Shown: one piece after another, positions 26,567-34,803 of the stretch | How the letters are laid out: every line of letters begins with the position of its first letter | How positions within the stretch are numbered: the stretch's first letter is position 1 | From: Novosphingobium fluoreni | GTDB lineage: Bacteria > Pseudomonadota > Alphaproteobacteria > Sphingomonadales > Sphingomonadaceae | Reading direction: 5' to 3' | NCBI RefSeq assembly: GCF_014196615.1 | Contig: NZ_JACIDY010000002.1 | Span: 310,001-374,000 of the forward strand | Length of the DNA: 64,000 nt | Notes under the pieces: generated by a model | Databases searched by the model: none | What the model saw: the letters and a program-made list of their open reading frames with translations, nothing else | What the model was told of the DNA's origin: nothing | Made by a program: the position numbers and the translations under genes

Positions 26567-27235
26567 TCATTTGTAGACGCAGGCGTCGAGTCCGGCCCGG
26601 CGCACGGTGCCGAGCCTAGCGGTGATGGCGTTGCCGTAGCGGCGGGTGAAGCCGCGAGGGTTGGTTACGCTGCGCTTTTTGGGGCTGGGGAGGGCGGCGG
26701 CCATGCGGGCGGCTTGCGCCGGGGAAAGGATCGCGGCGGATTTGCCGAAGTAGCGCTGTGCGCCCGCCTCGACACCATAAGTGCCGATCCCGGTCTCGGC
26801 GACGTTCAGGTACATTTCCATGATCCGGCGCTTGCTCCACACCGTTTCGATCAGGAAGGTGAAGTAGACCTCAAGCCCCTTGCGCAGATAGCGGGTCCAT
26901 CCCTCGCCCTGCCACAGGAAGACGTTCTTGGCGGTCTGCTGGCTGATGGTGGAGCCGCCCCGGATGCGGCTGCCGCGCATGTTTCGCTCCATGGCCTGCT
27001 CGATCGCCGCCGTGTCGAAACCGTTGTGAAGGCAGAACTTGGCATCTTCCGCCGCGATCGCGGCGTCGACCATGTTGCGGTCGATCCGGCTTAGCGGCGT
27101 CCAGTCCTTGGTGATGCCATTGGCATCGACCAGCATCGTCACGGTGACGGGCGGCGGGACGAACCGGAACACCACCGTCAGGCCGACGGTGATGGCGACG
27201 AACCAGAATATAGCCTTTGCGATAATCCGCAGCAT
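26567..27235 (-). CDS. mtgA: Monofunctional biosynthetic peptidoglycan transglycosylase
   Basis: A GT51 enzyme that polymerises lipid II into glycan strands at the outer face of the inner membrane. At 222 residues it has one N-terminal membrane anchor (LRIIAKAIFWFVAITVGL). The conserved GT51 blocks follow: AAEDAKFCLHNGFD with the catalytic Glu, RGGSTISQQTAKN, the second catalytic region KRRIMEMYLNVAETG, and GVEAGAQRYFGKSA. I start at ATG 27235; an in-frame start 96 bases upstream adds a tail not typical of the family. Confidence 0.93.
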   Translation of the reverse strand: MLRIIAKAIFWFVAITVGLTVVFRFVPPPVTVTMLVDANGITKDWTPLSRIDRNMVDAAIAAEDAKFCLHNGFDTAAIEQAMERNMRGSRIRGGSTISQQTAKNVFLWQGEGWTRYLRKGLEVYFTFLIETVWSKRRIMEMYLNVAETGIGTYGVEAGAQRYFGKSAAILSPAQAARMAAALPSPKKRSVTNPRGFTRRYGNAITARLGTVRRAGLDACVYK

Positions 27236-27334
27236 TGTGCCTGTACGCCCCCAGAGCCGTGAGATCGGTACCCTAGGAGGGGGAACGGCAACCAAGCAAG
27301 CAGGCACGCACTGGGTGCGGATGTCCGGCACGCA

Positions 27335-27370
27335 GAACGGCGCGAGAGGACTATCCTCCCGCGCCGGTTC
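27335..27370 (-). terminator. Hairpin downstream of the low-complexity exported protein gene
   Basis: GAACGGCGCGAGAGG and CCTCCCGCGCCGGTTC pair with one bulge and one mismatch around a 5-base loop. It lies 40 bases beyond the stop of the leftward gene at 27410. The minus-strand side lacks a T-run, so it is a weak terminator candidate. Confidence 0.4.
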
Positions 27371-27409
27371 TTTGCGATCTAGCCCGGAGGCTTAATCGTT
27401 CACCGATGC

Positions 27410-27853
27410 TTACTTGCCGCCGCGATTACGGCATGAGTCCTGCACGGTCTTTGAGCACATCGGGTAGGTTTTGTTGGCCGAAGCGCTGGGCGACATCGTG
27501 TCTGCTGCTGCGTTCGAACCGGTATCCATGGCCGATGGTGCGGCAGTCGCGCTCGTCGATGCGGTTGCATCTGCCGCGGTGTTCGCACCGGAAGCGCTAT
27601 CGCTCATTGTGCCGCCCGGCATAGCCGATGGATCGCTTGGCGTGGTCGTCCCAGAGGGAGCGGTGCCGGACTGCGCGCTCATGTCGCCCTGCGCGCCCAT
27701 CGTGGACTGCGTGTCAGTGGGGGCCGGTGTGGTCGTAGCCGAATCCGCCTGACCGCTCATGGTCGCGCCGGGCTGGGTGGACATGGCCGACTGTGCGCTG
27801 ACGGCACCCGGGATCATGATGGCGGCCGCGGCGAGAAGAAGTACCTTACGCAT
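27410..27853 (-). CDS. Low-complexity exported protein with C-terminal CxxxxxxxC motif
   Basis: A 147-residue protein of no recognised function. ATG 27853, behind CAGGAG, gives a textbook Sec signal peptide (MRKVLLLAAAAIMIPGAVSAQS). The mature part is nearly all Ala, Ser, Thr, Gly, Pro, Asp, Met and Gln with tandem MS/TMS-type repeats, so it is likely disordered. The last ~17 residues are different: YPMCSKTVQDSCRNRGGK, with two Cys 8 apart. From memory, similar Cys-containing tails occur in small sphingomonad exported proteins, which would suggest a functional end. It is a periplasmic or surface product. Confidence 0.65.
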   Translation of the reverse strand: MRKVLLLAAAAIMIPGAVSAQSAMSTQPGATMSGQADSATTTPAPTDTQSTMGAQGDMSAQSGTAPSGTTTPSDPSAMPGGTMSDSASGANTAADATASTSATAAPSAMDTGSNAAADTMSPSASANKTYPMCSKTVQDSCRNRGGK

Positions 27854-28146
27854 GACTAAACTCCTGCAATTCATTTAGATAACAAGCTACAGACGTTTGG
27901 GCCGGGCAATGCGTTGCCATACTTGCGACGAAGCGTTCTTCTATGATGACGCAACACATTCGCTATTGCTATTATGTTGCCGGCATACTTCGCAACTGCC
28001 CTGATATGCGCAAAGCGGACGGAGCATTTTCTCGAACTTCGGCCCGTCCGGCGCTGGGCGGATCAAGCGGCTTTCGGCAGCGCTTATGGGGCTCGCATCA
28101 GGCCTTGGCAGCGATCCTGCATCGGACCGGAAGTTATACAGCAGCC

Positions 28147-28176
28147 AAAAAAAAGGCCGCCCCTTCGGGCGGCCCT
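28147..28176 (-). terminator. Rho-independent terminator of rpoH
   Basis: On the minus strand the stem GGGCCGCCC, GAAG, GGGGCGGCC is followed by a run of eight T (the A-run at 28147-28154 on the plus strand). It begins about 23 bases after the rpoH stop. The ~290 bases between it and the exported-protein gene hold no gene I can support. Confidence 0.92.
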
Positions 28177-28198
28177 TCTTGTACTCAAGCCGGGATGA

Positions 28199-29107
28199 TC
28201 AGGCGAGGGCAGGCAGCAGGTGCTTGTCCGTGGCGATCCGGTTCATCGCCTTCTGCAGCTTCTCGAACGCCCGAACCTCGATCTGACGCACTCGCTCCCG
28301 GCTGACGTGATAGACTTGGCTCAGTTCTTCGAGTGTCTTGGGATCGTCCGTCAGGCGGCGCTCGGTCAGAATGTCCCGCTCGCGTTCATTGAGCGATCCC
28401 ATGGCCTCTATCAGCAAATCGTGGCGCACAGTCTTCTCTTCGGCGTCGGCGACGATCTCGTCCTGCAGCGGATTGTCGTCCTGCAGGATGTCCATCCACT
28501 GACCTTCACCCTCCTCGCGCAGGGAGACGTTCAGCGAAGCATCGCCGCCCATCATCATGCGCCGGTTCATGTTGACCACTTCGGTCTCTGATACGCCCAG
28601 CTTGGTGGCGATCGTGGTCACATGATCGGGATGAAGATCGGAATCCTCGTAAGCATCGAGGTTCTTCTTCATCCGGCGCAAGTTGAAGAAAAGCTTCTTC
28701 TGCGCCGCGGTGGTGCCCATCTTTACCAAGCTCCACGACCGCAGGATGTACTCCTGGATCGAGGCCTTGATCCACCACATGGCGTAAGTGGCAAGACGGA
28801 ACCCGCGTTCAGGCTCGAATTTCTTGACGCCCTGCATCAGGCCGATGTTCCCTTCGGAAATCAGCTCGGACACCGGTAGCCCATAACCACGATATCCCAT
28901 GGCGATCTTGGCCACGAGCCGCAAATGGCTGGTCACCAGTTGCGCCGCTGCGTCACGATCCTCATGTTCACGGTAGCGCTGGGCGAGCATATACTCACGC
29001 TCCGGCGCGAGGACCGGGAATTTCTTGATCTCGGACAAATAGCGATTGAGGCTCTGTTCGCCCCCGAGAGAGGGAACGGCCGGCAAATTGCGTTCCTTAG
29101 TAGCCAC
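28199..29107 (-). CDS. rpoH: RNA polymerase heat-shock sigma factor RpoH
   Basis: A 302-residue sigma-70-family factor that directs RNA polymerase to heat-shock promoters. Region 2 is visible as LVAKIAMGYRGYGLPVSELISEGNIGLMQ and FRLATYAMWWIKASIQEYIL. The RpoH box AAQKKLFFNLRRMK, which contacts core polymerase and is diagnostic, follows, and region 4 has LSQVYHVSRERVRQIEVRA. I choose GTG at 29107 because AAGGA lies 8 bases before it and the resulting N-terminus (VATKERNLPAV) fits the family; a TTG 42 bases upstream has no ribosome site. Confidence 0.95.
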   Translation of the reverse strand: MATKERNLPAVPSLGGEQSLNRYLSEIKKFPVLAPEREYMLAQRYREHEDRDAAAQLVTSHLRLVAKIAMGYRGYGLPVSELISEGNIGLMQGVKKFEPERGFRLATYAMWWIKASIQEYILRSWSLVKMGTTAAQKKLFFNLRRMKKNLDAYEDSDLHPDHVTTIATKLGVSETEVVNMNRRMMMGGDASLNVSLREEGEGQWMDILQDDNPLQDEIVADAEEKTVRHDLLIEAMGSLNERERDILTERRLTDDPKTLEELSQVYHVSRERVRQIEVRAFEKLQKAMNRIATDKHLLPALA

Positions 29108-29200
29108 GTGATCCGTCCTTTCTGTGTCGGCCCACGGTTGAAGATCCAATCGGCATCTTAGTTCGGAGCCACAAGTTCAGTATAGCACACAATTCCGATT

Positions 29201-30139
29201 TCAGTCTTGCAATTCCCTGATCAGCGCCGACATGTCGGATGGGATAGAGCTGAAAAATCGGACCGTTTCCTGTGTAACGGGATGGAGGAAGCCAAGTTCC
29301 GCGGCATGCAACGCTTGCCTGCGGAATTGTAGCCGTTCCAGGATCGGTCGCAGCGGTGATGATGTGCGTCCATAAGTTGGGTCCCCCAATAGCGGATGCC
29401 CGATTGACGACATGTGAACGCGCACCTGATGCGTCCGCCCAGTTTCCAGCCTGCATTCAATCAAAGTGGCGGATTTTAGCGGTTGCAGCACTGAATAATG
29501 AGTTACGGCATGCTTGCCGCGACCATCTGCGACAATGGCCATCTTCTTGCGGTTGGTTGCTGATCGGCCGATCGCGCCCTCGATTCGTCCGGCGGCCGGG
29601 CGGGGCATTCCGGATACGACGGCGCGGTAGGCTCGTGCGATGGAATGGTCAGCGAATTGCCGCGCCAGTCCTTCGTGCGCCTTGTCAGTCTTGGCCACCA
29701 CCAGCAGGCCAGAGGTGTCCTTGTCGATCCGGTGGACAATCCCCGGGCGCGCCACGCCGCCGATGCCGGACAGCTGGCCCTGGCAGTGATGGAGCAGGGC
29801 GTTGACCAGGGTTCCGTCCAGATTGCCCGCCGCCGGGTGAACGACCAATCCGGCAGACTTGTCCACGACGATCAGGTGCTCATCCTCGAATACGATGACG
29901 AGCGGGATGTCCTGCGCCTCCGCCTTGGCCGGGATGGCCTTGGGCACGGCGATGGTGAAAGGGGTGCCCGCAGCGATCTTCAGCGACGGCTGTACTGCCG
30001 ACGCACCGGCAATCGAGACCCGGCCTTCGCCGATCAGCGCTTTCACCCGCTCGCGCGAGAGGCTGGTGGCGTCCGCCAGGGCTTTGTCAAGCCGGGCCGC
30101 TTCGGGCCCGGTGACGCCGGAGATGATCTCGTCGCTCAT
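29201..30139 (-). CDS. Ribosomal large-subunit pseudouridine synthase, RluD type
   Basis: A 312-residue RluA-family pseudouridine synthase. An N-terminal S4 RNA-binding domain (RLDKALADATSLSRERVKALI) precedes the catalytic domain with HRIDKDTSGLLVVAK, whose Asp is the catalytic residue, and RLETGRTHQVRVHM. Domain order and length match RluD (23S rRNA 1911/1915/1917). The second RluA-type gene at 51995 looks like RluC, which supports this split. ATG 30139 fits the conserved start better than an in-frame codon 105 bases upstream. It lies upstream of rpoH on the same strand, 93 bases away. Confidence 0.9.
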   Translation of the reverse strand: MSDEIISGVTGPEAARLDKALADATSLSRERVKALIGEGRVSIAGASAVQPSLKIAAGTPFTIAVPKAIPAKAEAQDIPLVIVFEDEHLIVVDKSAGLVVHPAAGNLDGTLVNALLHHCQGQLSGIGGVARPGIVHRIDKDTSGLLVVAKTDKAHEGLARQFADHSIARAYRAVVSGMPRPAAGRIEGAIGRSATNRKKMAIVADGRGKHAVTHYSVLQPLKSATLIECRLETGRTHQVRVHMSSIGHPLLGDPTYGRTSSPLRPILERLQFRRQALHAAELGFLHPVTQETVRFFSSIPSDMSALIRELQD

Positions 30140-30207
30140 CGCCGGCACGGGCCGGCTGAGAAGATTACGCTGTGCTGGGGCCCCCCGGTCATGCTTAATA
30201 CGTGGGC

Positions 30208-30603
30208 ATGGCTGTGGAAGTGACAAGTGGCGTGATCGCCACACTGTTGAAGGAAGCGGAAGCGTCCGCCCCGCTAGAGTGTTGCGGCCTGCTTTTGGGG
30301 CATGGCGAACGGATCGATCAGGCTGCCCCCGCCGCCAATATCTCGCCAGCGCCCGAGACGCGTTTTGAGATTGATCCGGCAGCGCTTTTCGCCGCGCACC
30401 GGGCCGCGCGGGCGAGCGGGGCGGCGGTGCTGGGCTATTATCATTCGCATCCCAAAGGCCATCCGGTTCCGTCCGCCACGGACTGCGAACATTCCACCGG
30501 CGATTTGCGCGTGTGGGCGATCATCGCCGCGGGCGAGGTTGCTTTCTGGCGCGATAGCGGAAATGGTTTCACGCCACTTTCCTGCCGCATCATCGACGGC
30601 TAG
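30208..30603 (+). CDS. M67-family JAMM/MPN+ metallopeptidase
   Basis: A 131-residue single-domain zinc peptidase. The full JAMM signature is present: Glu24 in PLECCGLLLGH, then HSHPKGHPVPSATD with His79, His81, Ser89 and Asp92 in exact H-x-H-x7-S-x2-D spacing. Bacterial JAMM proteins trim sulfur-carrier or ubiquitin-like proteins, but no ThiS/MoaD-like gene is adjacent. ATG 30208 is preferred over a GTG 6 bases upstream. The next gene, chpT, follows in the same direction 53 bases later. Confidence 0.85.
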   Translation: MAVEVTSGVIATLLKEAEASAPLECCGLLLGHGERIDQAAPAANISPAPETRFEIDPAALFAAHRAARASGAAVLGYYHSHPKGHPVPSATDCEHSTGDLRVWAIIAAGEVAFWRDSGNGFTPLSCRIIDG

Positions 30604-30656
30604 AAGCCTTTTCACAACAAGCGCCGAAGCGAAGAACGGATACACGGAAAAATCTC

Positions 30657-31301
30657 ATGACCACCTCTTCGCTTGATCTTGCCAGCCTGCTCTGCTCGCG
30701 CTTGTGCCACGATATGCTCAGCCCGGTGGGCGCGCTCAGCAATGGGCTGGAACTGCTCGCGGACGAGAAAGACCCAGAGATGCGCCAGCGCTGCTTCGAA
30801 TTGCTGGAGCAAAGCGCGCGGATCTCGGCGGACAAGCTGAAGTTCTTCCGGCTCGCCTTCGGCGCCGCCGGCGGGTTCGGAGAACTGGTGGCAGTGAACG
30901 AGGCGCGCGTCCTGGTCGATGCGCTGGTGGCCAATAATCCGCGCATCACGGTGGAATGGGCCTTCGGCAGCGATGCCTTGCCCAAGCCGGCCATCAAGAC
31001 GCTGCTGAACTTCGCGCTCGTGGGGATAGAGGCCTTGCCGCGTGGCGGCGTGCTATCGCTCGCGGCCGAGCAGCGCGATGGCGCCAGCGAGATCGTGGTG
31101 CGCGCCGAAGGACCGCGCATCGCCTTCGATCGCGATATCGGCCGCGCACTGGAAAACCAGCTTCCCGAGAACGAGCTGTCCAGTCGCACCGCGCCTGCCG
31201 CCATGCTGGCGGGCCTGGCCGAGACTGTCGGGGGGCAATTGCAATATATGCTGACTGACGAGGCGCTGGTGCTGGGCGCCATGCTGCCCGACGCGGCTTG
31301 A
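30657..31301 (+). CDS. chpT: Histidine phosphotransferase ChpT
   Basis: A 214-residue phosphotransferase of the alphaproteobacterial CckA-ChpT-CtrA/CpdR relay. The first helix carries the phosphorylated His18 in SRLCHDMLSPVGALSNGLELL, the diagnostic ChpT motif. The C-terminal half is a degenerate HATPase-like fold without ATP-binding motifs. In related bacteria ChpT passes phosphate to CtrA and thereby controls cell cycle and motility genes. It sits between the JAMM peptidase and the amidase on the same strand, as part of a likely short transcription unit. Confidence 0.9.
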   Translation: MTTSSLDLASLLCSRLCHDMLSPVGALSNGLELLADEKDPEMRQRCFELLEQSARISADKLKFFRLAFGAAGGFGELVAVNEARVLVDALVANNPRITVEWAFGSDALPKPAIKTLLNFALVGIEALPRGGVLSLAAEQRDGASEIVVRAEGPRIAFDRDIGRALENQLPENELSSRTAPAAMLAGLAETVGGQLQYMLTDEALVLGAMLPDAA

Positions 31302-31317
31302 GCGCATAGGAGAGGGC

Positions 31318-31350
31318 ATGATGGCCATGCAGACGCGGATCGCACGATGA
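31318..31350 (+). CDS. 10-codon leader mini-ORF coupled to the amidase gene
   Basis: ATG 31318 is preceded by AGGAGAGGGC, an excellent ribosome site, and reads MMAMQTRIAR before TGA at 31348-31350, which overlaps the amidase ATG (31347) as ATGA. The amidase start itself has no good Shine-Dalgarno, so the mini-ORF probably delivers ribosomes to it by coupling. The peptide has no recognised function. The frame and spacing are seen directly; translation is inferred. Confidence 0.45.
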   Translation: MMAMQTRIAR

Positions 31351-32051
31351 ACCGCTGGCTGGTCAACAAGGTCGTCCATTCTCCCAATTTCAACGAGCGG
31401 CAGCTGCCGATCTCGATGATCGTGCTGCACTACACCGGTATGCGCACGGCGGGGGAGGCGCTGGCGCGGCTGTGCGATGAAAGCTCGCAAGTCTCCGCGC
31501 ACTACATGATCGATGAGGACGGCACAGTCACCTGCCTGGTGCCCGAGGACAAGCGCGCCTGGCACGCCGGTCGGTCCTACTGGCGCGGGATCACCGACGT
31601 GAACTCGGCCAGCATCGGCATCGAGCTGGTCAATCCCGGGCATGAGTTCGGCTATCGCCCGTTTCCCGAGCCGCAGATGGATGCGCTGCTGCCGCTCCTG
31701 GCCGACATGATGGACCGGCATGACATCCCGCGCGCCAATGTGGTCGGCCACTCCGACGTCGCGCCGGCGCGCAAGGTCGATCCGGGTGAGTATTTCGACT
31801 GGGCTCGCCTGGGCGATCTGGGTCTCGCGCTAGAGATTCCCAAGGCGAAGATGAACCTGTTCTACGACAATCCGGGCGCGTTCTATCTCGCCCTGGAGCG
31901 CTTCGGCTACGAGGTGGTCGACGGCCGCGCCGCCGTGCGGGCCTTCCAGCGCCGCTGGCGACCCGAATACATCGACGGTGAGATCGACGGTGAAATCGGC
32001 GGTATCCTGCTAGAGCTTTTGTTGGAACGCGACACCGGTCGTGCTAGGTGA
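31347..32051 (+). CDS. N-acetylmuramoyl-L-alanine amidase, AmiD/AmpD-like
   Basis: A 234-residue amidase_2-family enzyme that cleaves the bond between MurNAc and the peptide stem. Zinc ligands are visible: His in MIVLHYTG near residue 28, the VVGHSDVAPARKVDPG motif with the second His and catalytic Lys region, and Asp in the same loop. AWHAGRSYW and SIGIELVNPG are typical family blocks. A C-terminal ~70-residue tail (GYEVVDGRAAVRAFQRRW) resembles a peptidoglycan-binding PGRP/PG_binding_1 helix bundle. No signal peptide is visible. rnpB begins about 6 bases after the stop. Confidence 0.9.
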   Translation: MNRWLVNKVVHSPNFNERQLPISMIVLHYTGMRTAGEALARLCDESSQVSAHYMIDEDGTVTCLVPEDKRAWHAGRSYWRGITDVNSASIGIELVNPGHEFGYRPFPEPQMDALLPLLADMMDRHDIPRANVVGHSDVAPARKVDPGEYFDWARLGDLGLALEIPKAKMNLFYDNPGAFYLALERFGYEVVDGRAAVRAFQRRWRPEYIDGEIDGEIGGILLELLLERDTGRAR

Positions 32052-32056
32052 CCGCT

Positions 32057-32493
32057 TCGCGCCGGGGAGCCGGGCAGCCGCGTCACTTCTTTTTGAAGTG
32101 CCGAGGAAAGTCCGGGCTCCACGAAACGAGGGTGGCGGGTAACGCCCGCCGGGCGAGGGGCCTTGGCCCCGAAGCTTAGGGAAAGTGCCACAGAGAGCAG
32201 ACCGCCAGACGTTCCTTGGAACCGACGGTAAGGGTGAAAGGGTGCGGCAAGAGCGCACCGCGCTTCCGGTAACGGCAAGCGGCATGGCAAACCCCACCCG
32301 GAGCAAGACCGAATAGGGGCTGCGCGCCGAGGCTTATGCCAAGGCGGGTCTGTTTCGGACCCGACAGCCCGGGTTGGTCGCTAGAGCGGTGCAGCGATGC
32401 AACGCGTAAGAGGAATGGCTGCCCTTGGCGATACGGTCCCGTCTGGGATACCGTCGGCATGACAGAACCCGGCTTACAGGCTCCCCGGCGCGA
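32057..32493 (+). ncRNA. rnpB: RNase P RNA (class A)
   Basis: The catalytic RNA that trims the 5' ends of tRNA precursors. The universally conserved GAGGAAAGTCCGGGCTCC is at about 32101-32118, the CACAGAGAGCAGACCGCC-type core near 32190, and the 3' conserved AGAACCCGGCTTACAGGC at 32464-32481. The ends pair: TCGCGCCGGGGAGCC (32057-32071) with its complement GGCTCCCCGGCGCGA (32479-32493), a long P1 helix that sets the boundaries. It is convergent with the diguanylate cyclase gene, whose stop is 27 bases away. Exact 5' and 3' ends may differ by a few bases. Confidence 0.95.
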
Positions 32494-32520
32494 ATCCTGG
32501 ATACTCGATCAACGCGATGA

Positions 32521-33696
32521 TCAAGCGGCGGCCTGCAGCGGGTCTGGCACGCTTTCGATGCGATTGCGCCCCTGCGCCTTGGCCGAATACAGCGCCCGGT
32601 CGGCGGCGGAGAGCAACTCGCTCAGGCTGGTGCCGTGGCTCCCGTGCTCGGCGATGCCGATGCTGACGGTGGCGGTCACCCCGGCAAGGCCAGGTTCCGC
32701 AGCGACGGCCCGGGAAAAGCGCGACGCTATCCGTTCCCCCGCCACGATCGCGTCGCAACGGGAACGGCCCCGCAGGATCGCGGCGAATTCTTCACCGCCA
32801 AGCCGGGCGACGATCTCTCCTCCCCGCAGCGTGTCACGTACGACGCGGGCGAAAATCTGCAGCACGTGGTCACCCGTCGCATGGCCGAATCGATCGTTGA
32901 TGGCCTTGAAATGATCGAGGTCGAAAGCAAAGATCCAGGTCTCACTGTGGGTTGCCGGCAGGTCCGCCAGCAGGCGTTCCCCGGTTTCGAAGAACCAGCG
33001 CCGGTTGCCCACGTTCGTCAGGAAATCGGTTTGCGAGGCATCGCGCAGTTGCTCGTGCGCCTCCTCACGCAGCATCGCCAGCAAGGCAGCCGGCATCGCG
33101 ACGGAGTACAGCACGCCTTCGTACATCGTCACCTTGCTGGCGATGATCACGACGTCCGCGCCAAAGCGCTCCGCCAGCAGGGGCAGGATCGTGGCTCGGC
33201 CAAGGTACAGCAGCGCGTGCAAGGCTGATATCAGCACGGCGACCCGGCGTGAACGCAAGTGCCGCAGTTGGGCACTGCGTGACATCTCCCAGGCGGTAAG
33301 ACCGCTGGCGAGCGCGATCGGCAGGCCACAGGCGAAATACCAGATGCTTGCGGACTGGTTACCGCCGAATACCACCCAGGTCGCCGTGAGCATCACCAGC
33401 AGCGCGATCGCCTTTCGCCGATGACTCCGGCCCGAAAGCGCGGCTGCACCTTCCAGAAGCAGGAGGTATCCGCCCAGCATTACGATACTGCTGAGTGCCG
33501 GAACCATAGCGCCCGGCGCGTGAGGCCGCACGGTGGCCAGCGCACATCCCACTGCCAGCCCGAAGTAACCGGCGGCCAGGATGCACATCTCGCGCGAACG
33601 GCCTGCACGGTCTTGGCATTCCCAAAGCGTCATCAGCGCGCTGAGAAGCAGCGTTCCGATCGCTAGATAGTACAGAGTGAGAAGATCGAAATGCAT
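32521..33696 (-). CDS. Membrane-bound diguanylate cyclase (GGDEF)
   Basis: A 391-residue protein that should make cyclic-di-GMP from GTP. The N-terminal half has about six hydrophobic helices (a MASE-type sensory membrane domain), then a linker helix and a GGDEF domain from about 223 on: DFLTNVGNRR, FDLDHFKAINDRFGH, and the active-site GGEEF at about 300-304. The position of the inhibitory I-site, five residues before GGEEF, reads RGGE where RxxD is expected, so product inhibition may be weakened. No EAL domain is present. ATG 33696 is preferred over GTG 33702. Confidence 0.9.
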   Translation of the reverse strand: MHFDLLTLYYLAIGTLLLSALMTLWECQDRAGRSREMCILAAGYFGLAVGCALATVRPHAPGAMVPALSSIVMLGGYLLLLEGAAALSGRSHRRKAIALLVMLTATWVVFGGNQSASIWYFACGLPIALASGLTAWEMSRSAQLRHLRSRRVAVLISALHALLYLGRATILPLLAERFGADVVIIASKVTMYEGVLYSVAMPAALLAMLREEAHEQLRDASQTDFLTNVGNRRWFFETGERLLADLPATHSETWIFAFDLDHFKAINDRFGHATGDHVLQIFARVVRDTLRGGEIVARLGGEEFAAILRGRSRCDAIVAGERIASRFSRAVAAEPGLAGVTATVSIGIAEHGSHGTSLSELLSAADRALYSAKAQGRNRIESVPDPLQAAA

Positions 33697-33774
33697 CGCC
33701 ACCGCCAGGGATTCGGCGAAGGTTTAATGTACGATCCTGAAAGTTATTCTTAACGCGGGACGAGCGTGGGTGAT

Positions 33775-34584
33775 TCAGGCAGCCCGCGCCACGCAGGCGA
33801 TGTCTCCGTCATTCTGCTCGCAGGCCTGCATCAGCCAACGCTCTGTGCCTTCCAGGCCGATAGCGGTCAATTTGCCGCTCATGAACGCGCCGGTGTCGAT
33901 ACCGATGCGGTTGGGCATCAGTTCGGGCGCTTCGGTGACCGTATGGCCGTGCACCACCATCCCGCCGAAGTCCCCTTCGTGGCTGAGGAAAGGCTCACGG
34001 ATCCAGCGGCAGTCCTGCCCGGTCTGGCGTTCCAGCGGCATGTCGGGCCGCACGCCCGCATGGACGAAGACGTAGTCGCCGTAACGCACCATCTTTTCGA
34101 AGCCGGCCAGAAAGTCGCGGTCCTCCTGCGGAACCGCATCGGCCATCAGACGCTGCAATTCTTCAGGCTCCGCCTCCGCCAACGCGCGCTGGGGAATGCC
34201 GTAGGACATCATCGTGACCTGCCCGCCAAAGCGCATGAAGTTGCGCAGGATGCCCTGCTTGCGGAAGCTGTCGAGGAACATCTCCTCATGGTTGCCCATG
34301 ATCAGCTTCAGCACGCGCTGCTCCGCCCAGGCCCTGGCACGGGCGACGACGCCAGCGCTGTCTGGCCCCCGATCAATCAAGTCGCCGAGAAGCACGATGA
34401 CGGTGCGAGCCGGTTTACGCCGAGCGTCGTCGGCTTCGATCGAGCGGATCATCTCCTCGAACAAGTCGAGCCGGCCATGGATATCGCCCACCGCGTAGAT
34501 GCGCGTGCCGGGCGGTGTCGATGCCGGATGGGCGGGAAGGGCCGGCCGCGCCTTGCCGGAAAACCTGCGGAATAGACTTTTCAT
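33775..34584 (-). CDS. Calcineurin-like metallophosphoesterase (PrpA/ApaH-like)
   Basis: A 269-residue member of the PPP-like phosphatase family. The metal-binding blocks are present in order: GDIHGRLDL, LLGDLIDRGPDS, GNHEEMFL, and VVHGHTVT with VHAGVRPD between. This layout fits bacterial serine/threonine phosphatases and symmetrical diadenosine tetraphosphatases; the substrate cannot be told apart here. I start at ATG 34584 (MKSLFRRF); ATG 34602 would add six residues. It is divergent from the VOC-family gene. Confidence 0.82.
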   Translation of the reverse strand: MKSLFRRFSGKARPALPAHPASTPPGTRIYAVGDIHGRLDLFEEMIRSIEADDARRKPARTVIVLLGDLIDRGPDSAGVVARARAWAEQRVLKLIMGNHEEMFLDSFRKQGILRNFMRFGGQVTMMSYGIPQRALAEAEPEELQRLMADAVPQEDRDFLAGFEKMVRYGDYVFVHAGVRPDMPLERQTGQDCRWIREPFLSHEGDFGGMVVHGHTVTEAPELMPNRIGIDTGAFMSGKLTAIGLEGTERWLMQACEQNDGDIACVARAA

Positions 34585-34803
34585 CGTGTTGCGCTGCACC
34601 ATACCCGGAAAGTACTTAAGCGACAAGACGTGGCCACGGGCTGAACAGATGCCTTGTAAAACTACATAAGCCCTCCCGAAGCGGCGGGTTGCGTGCGGGT
34701 TCCGGCTTGCACGCGGCGTATGGCCCGCCACATAAGCGGCCATCCCATACGGCCGCTTCAACCCCAGGAACCGCGCCGCCAGTCCTGTGAAGGCACCCTG
34801 ACC

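Noticed and set aside
27892..27917. GCAAC-N17-CGTC on the minus strand before the low-complexity exported protein
   Set aside because: It resembles an EcfG promoter, but the -10 part lacks GTT and the spacing is at the limit, so chance is likely.
27943..28305. Short rightward frames between the exported protein and rpoH
   Set aside because: They run through the rpoH terminator and into the rpoH 3' end, lack a ribosome site and have no recognisable sequence.
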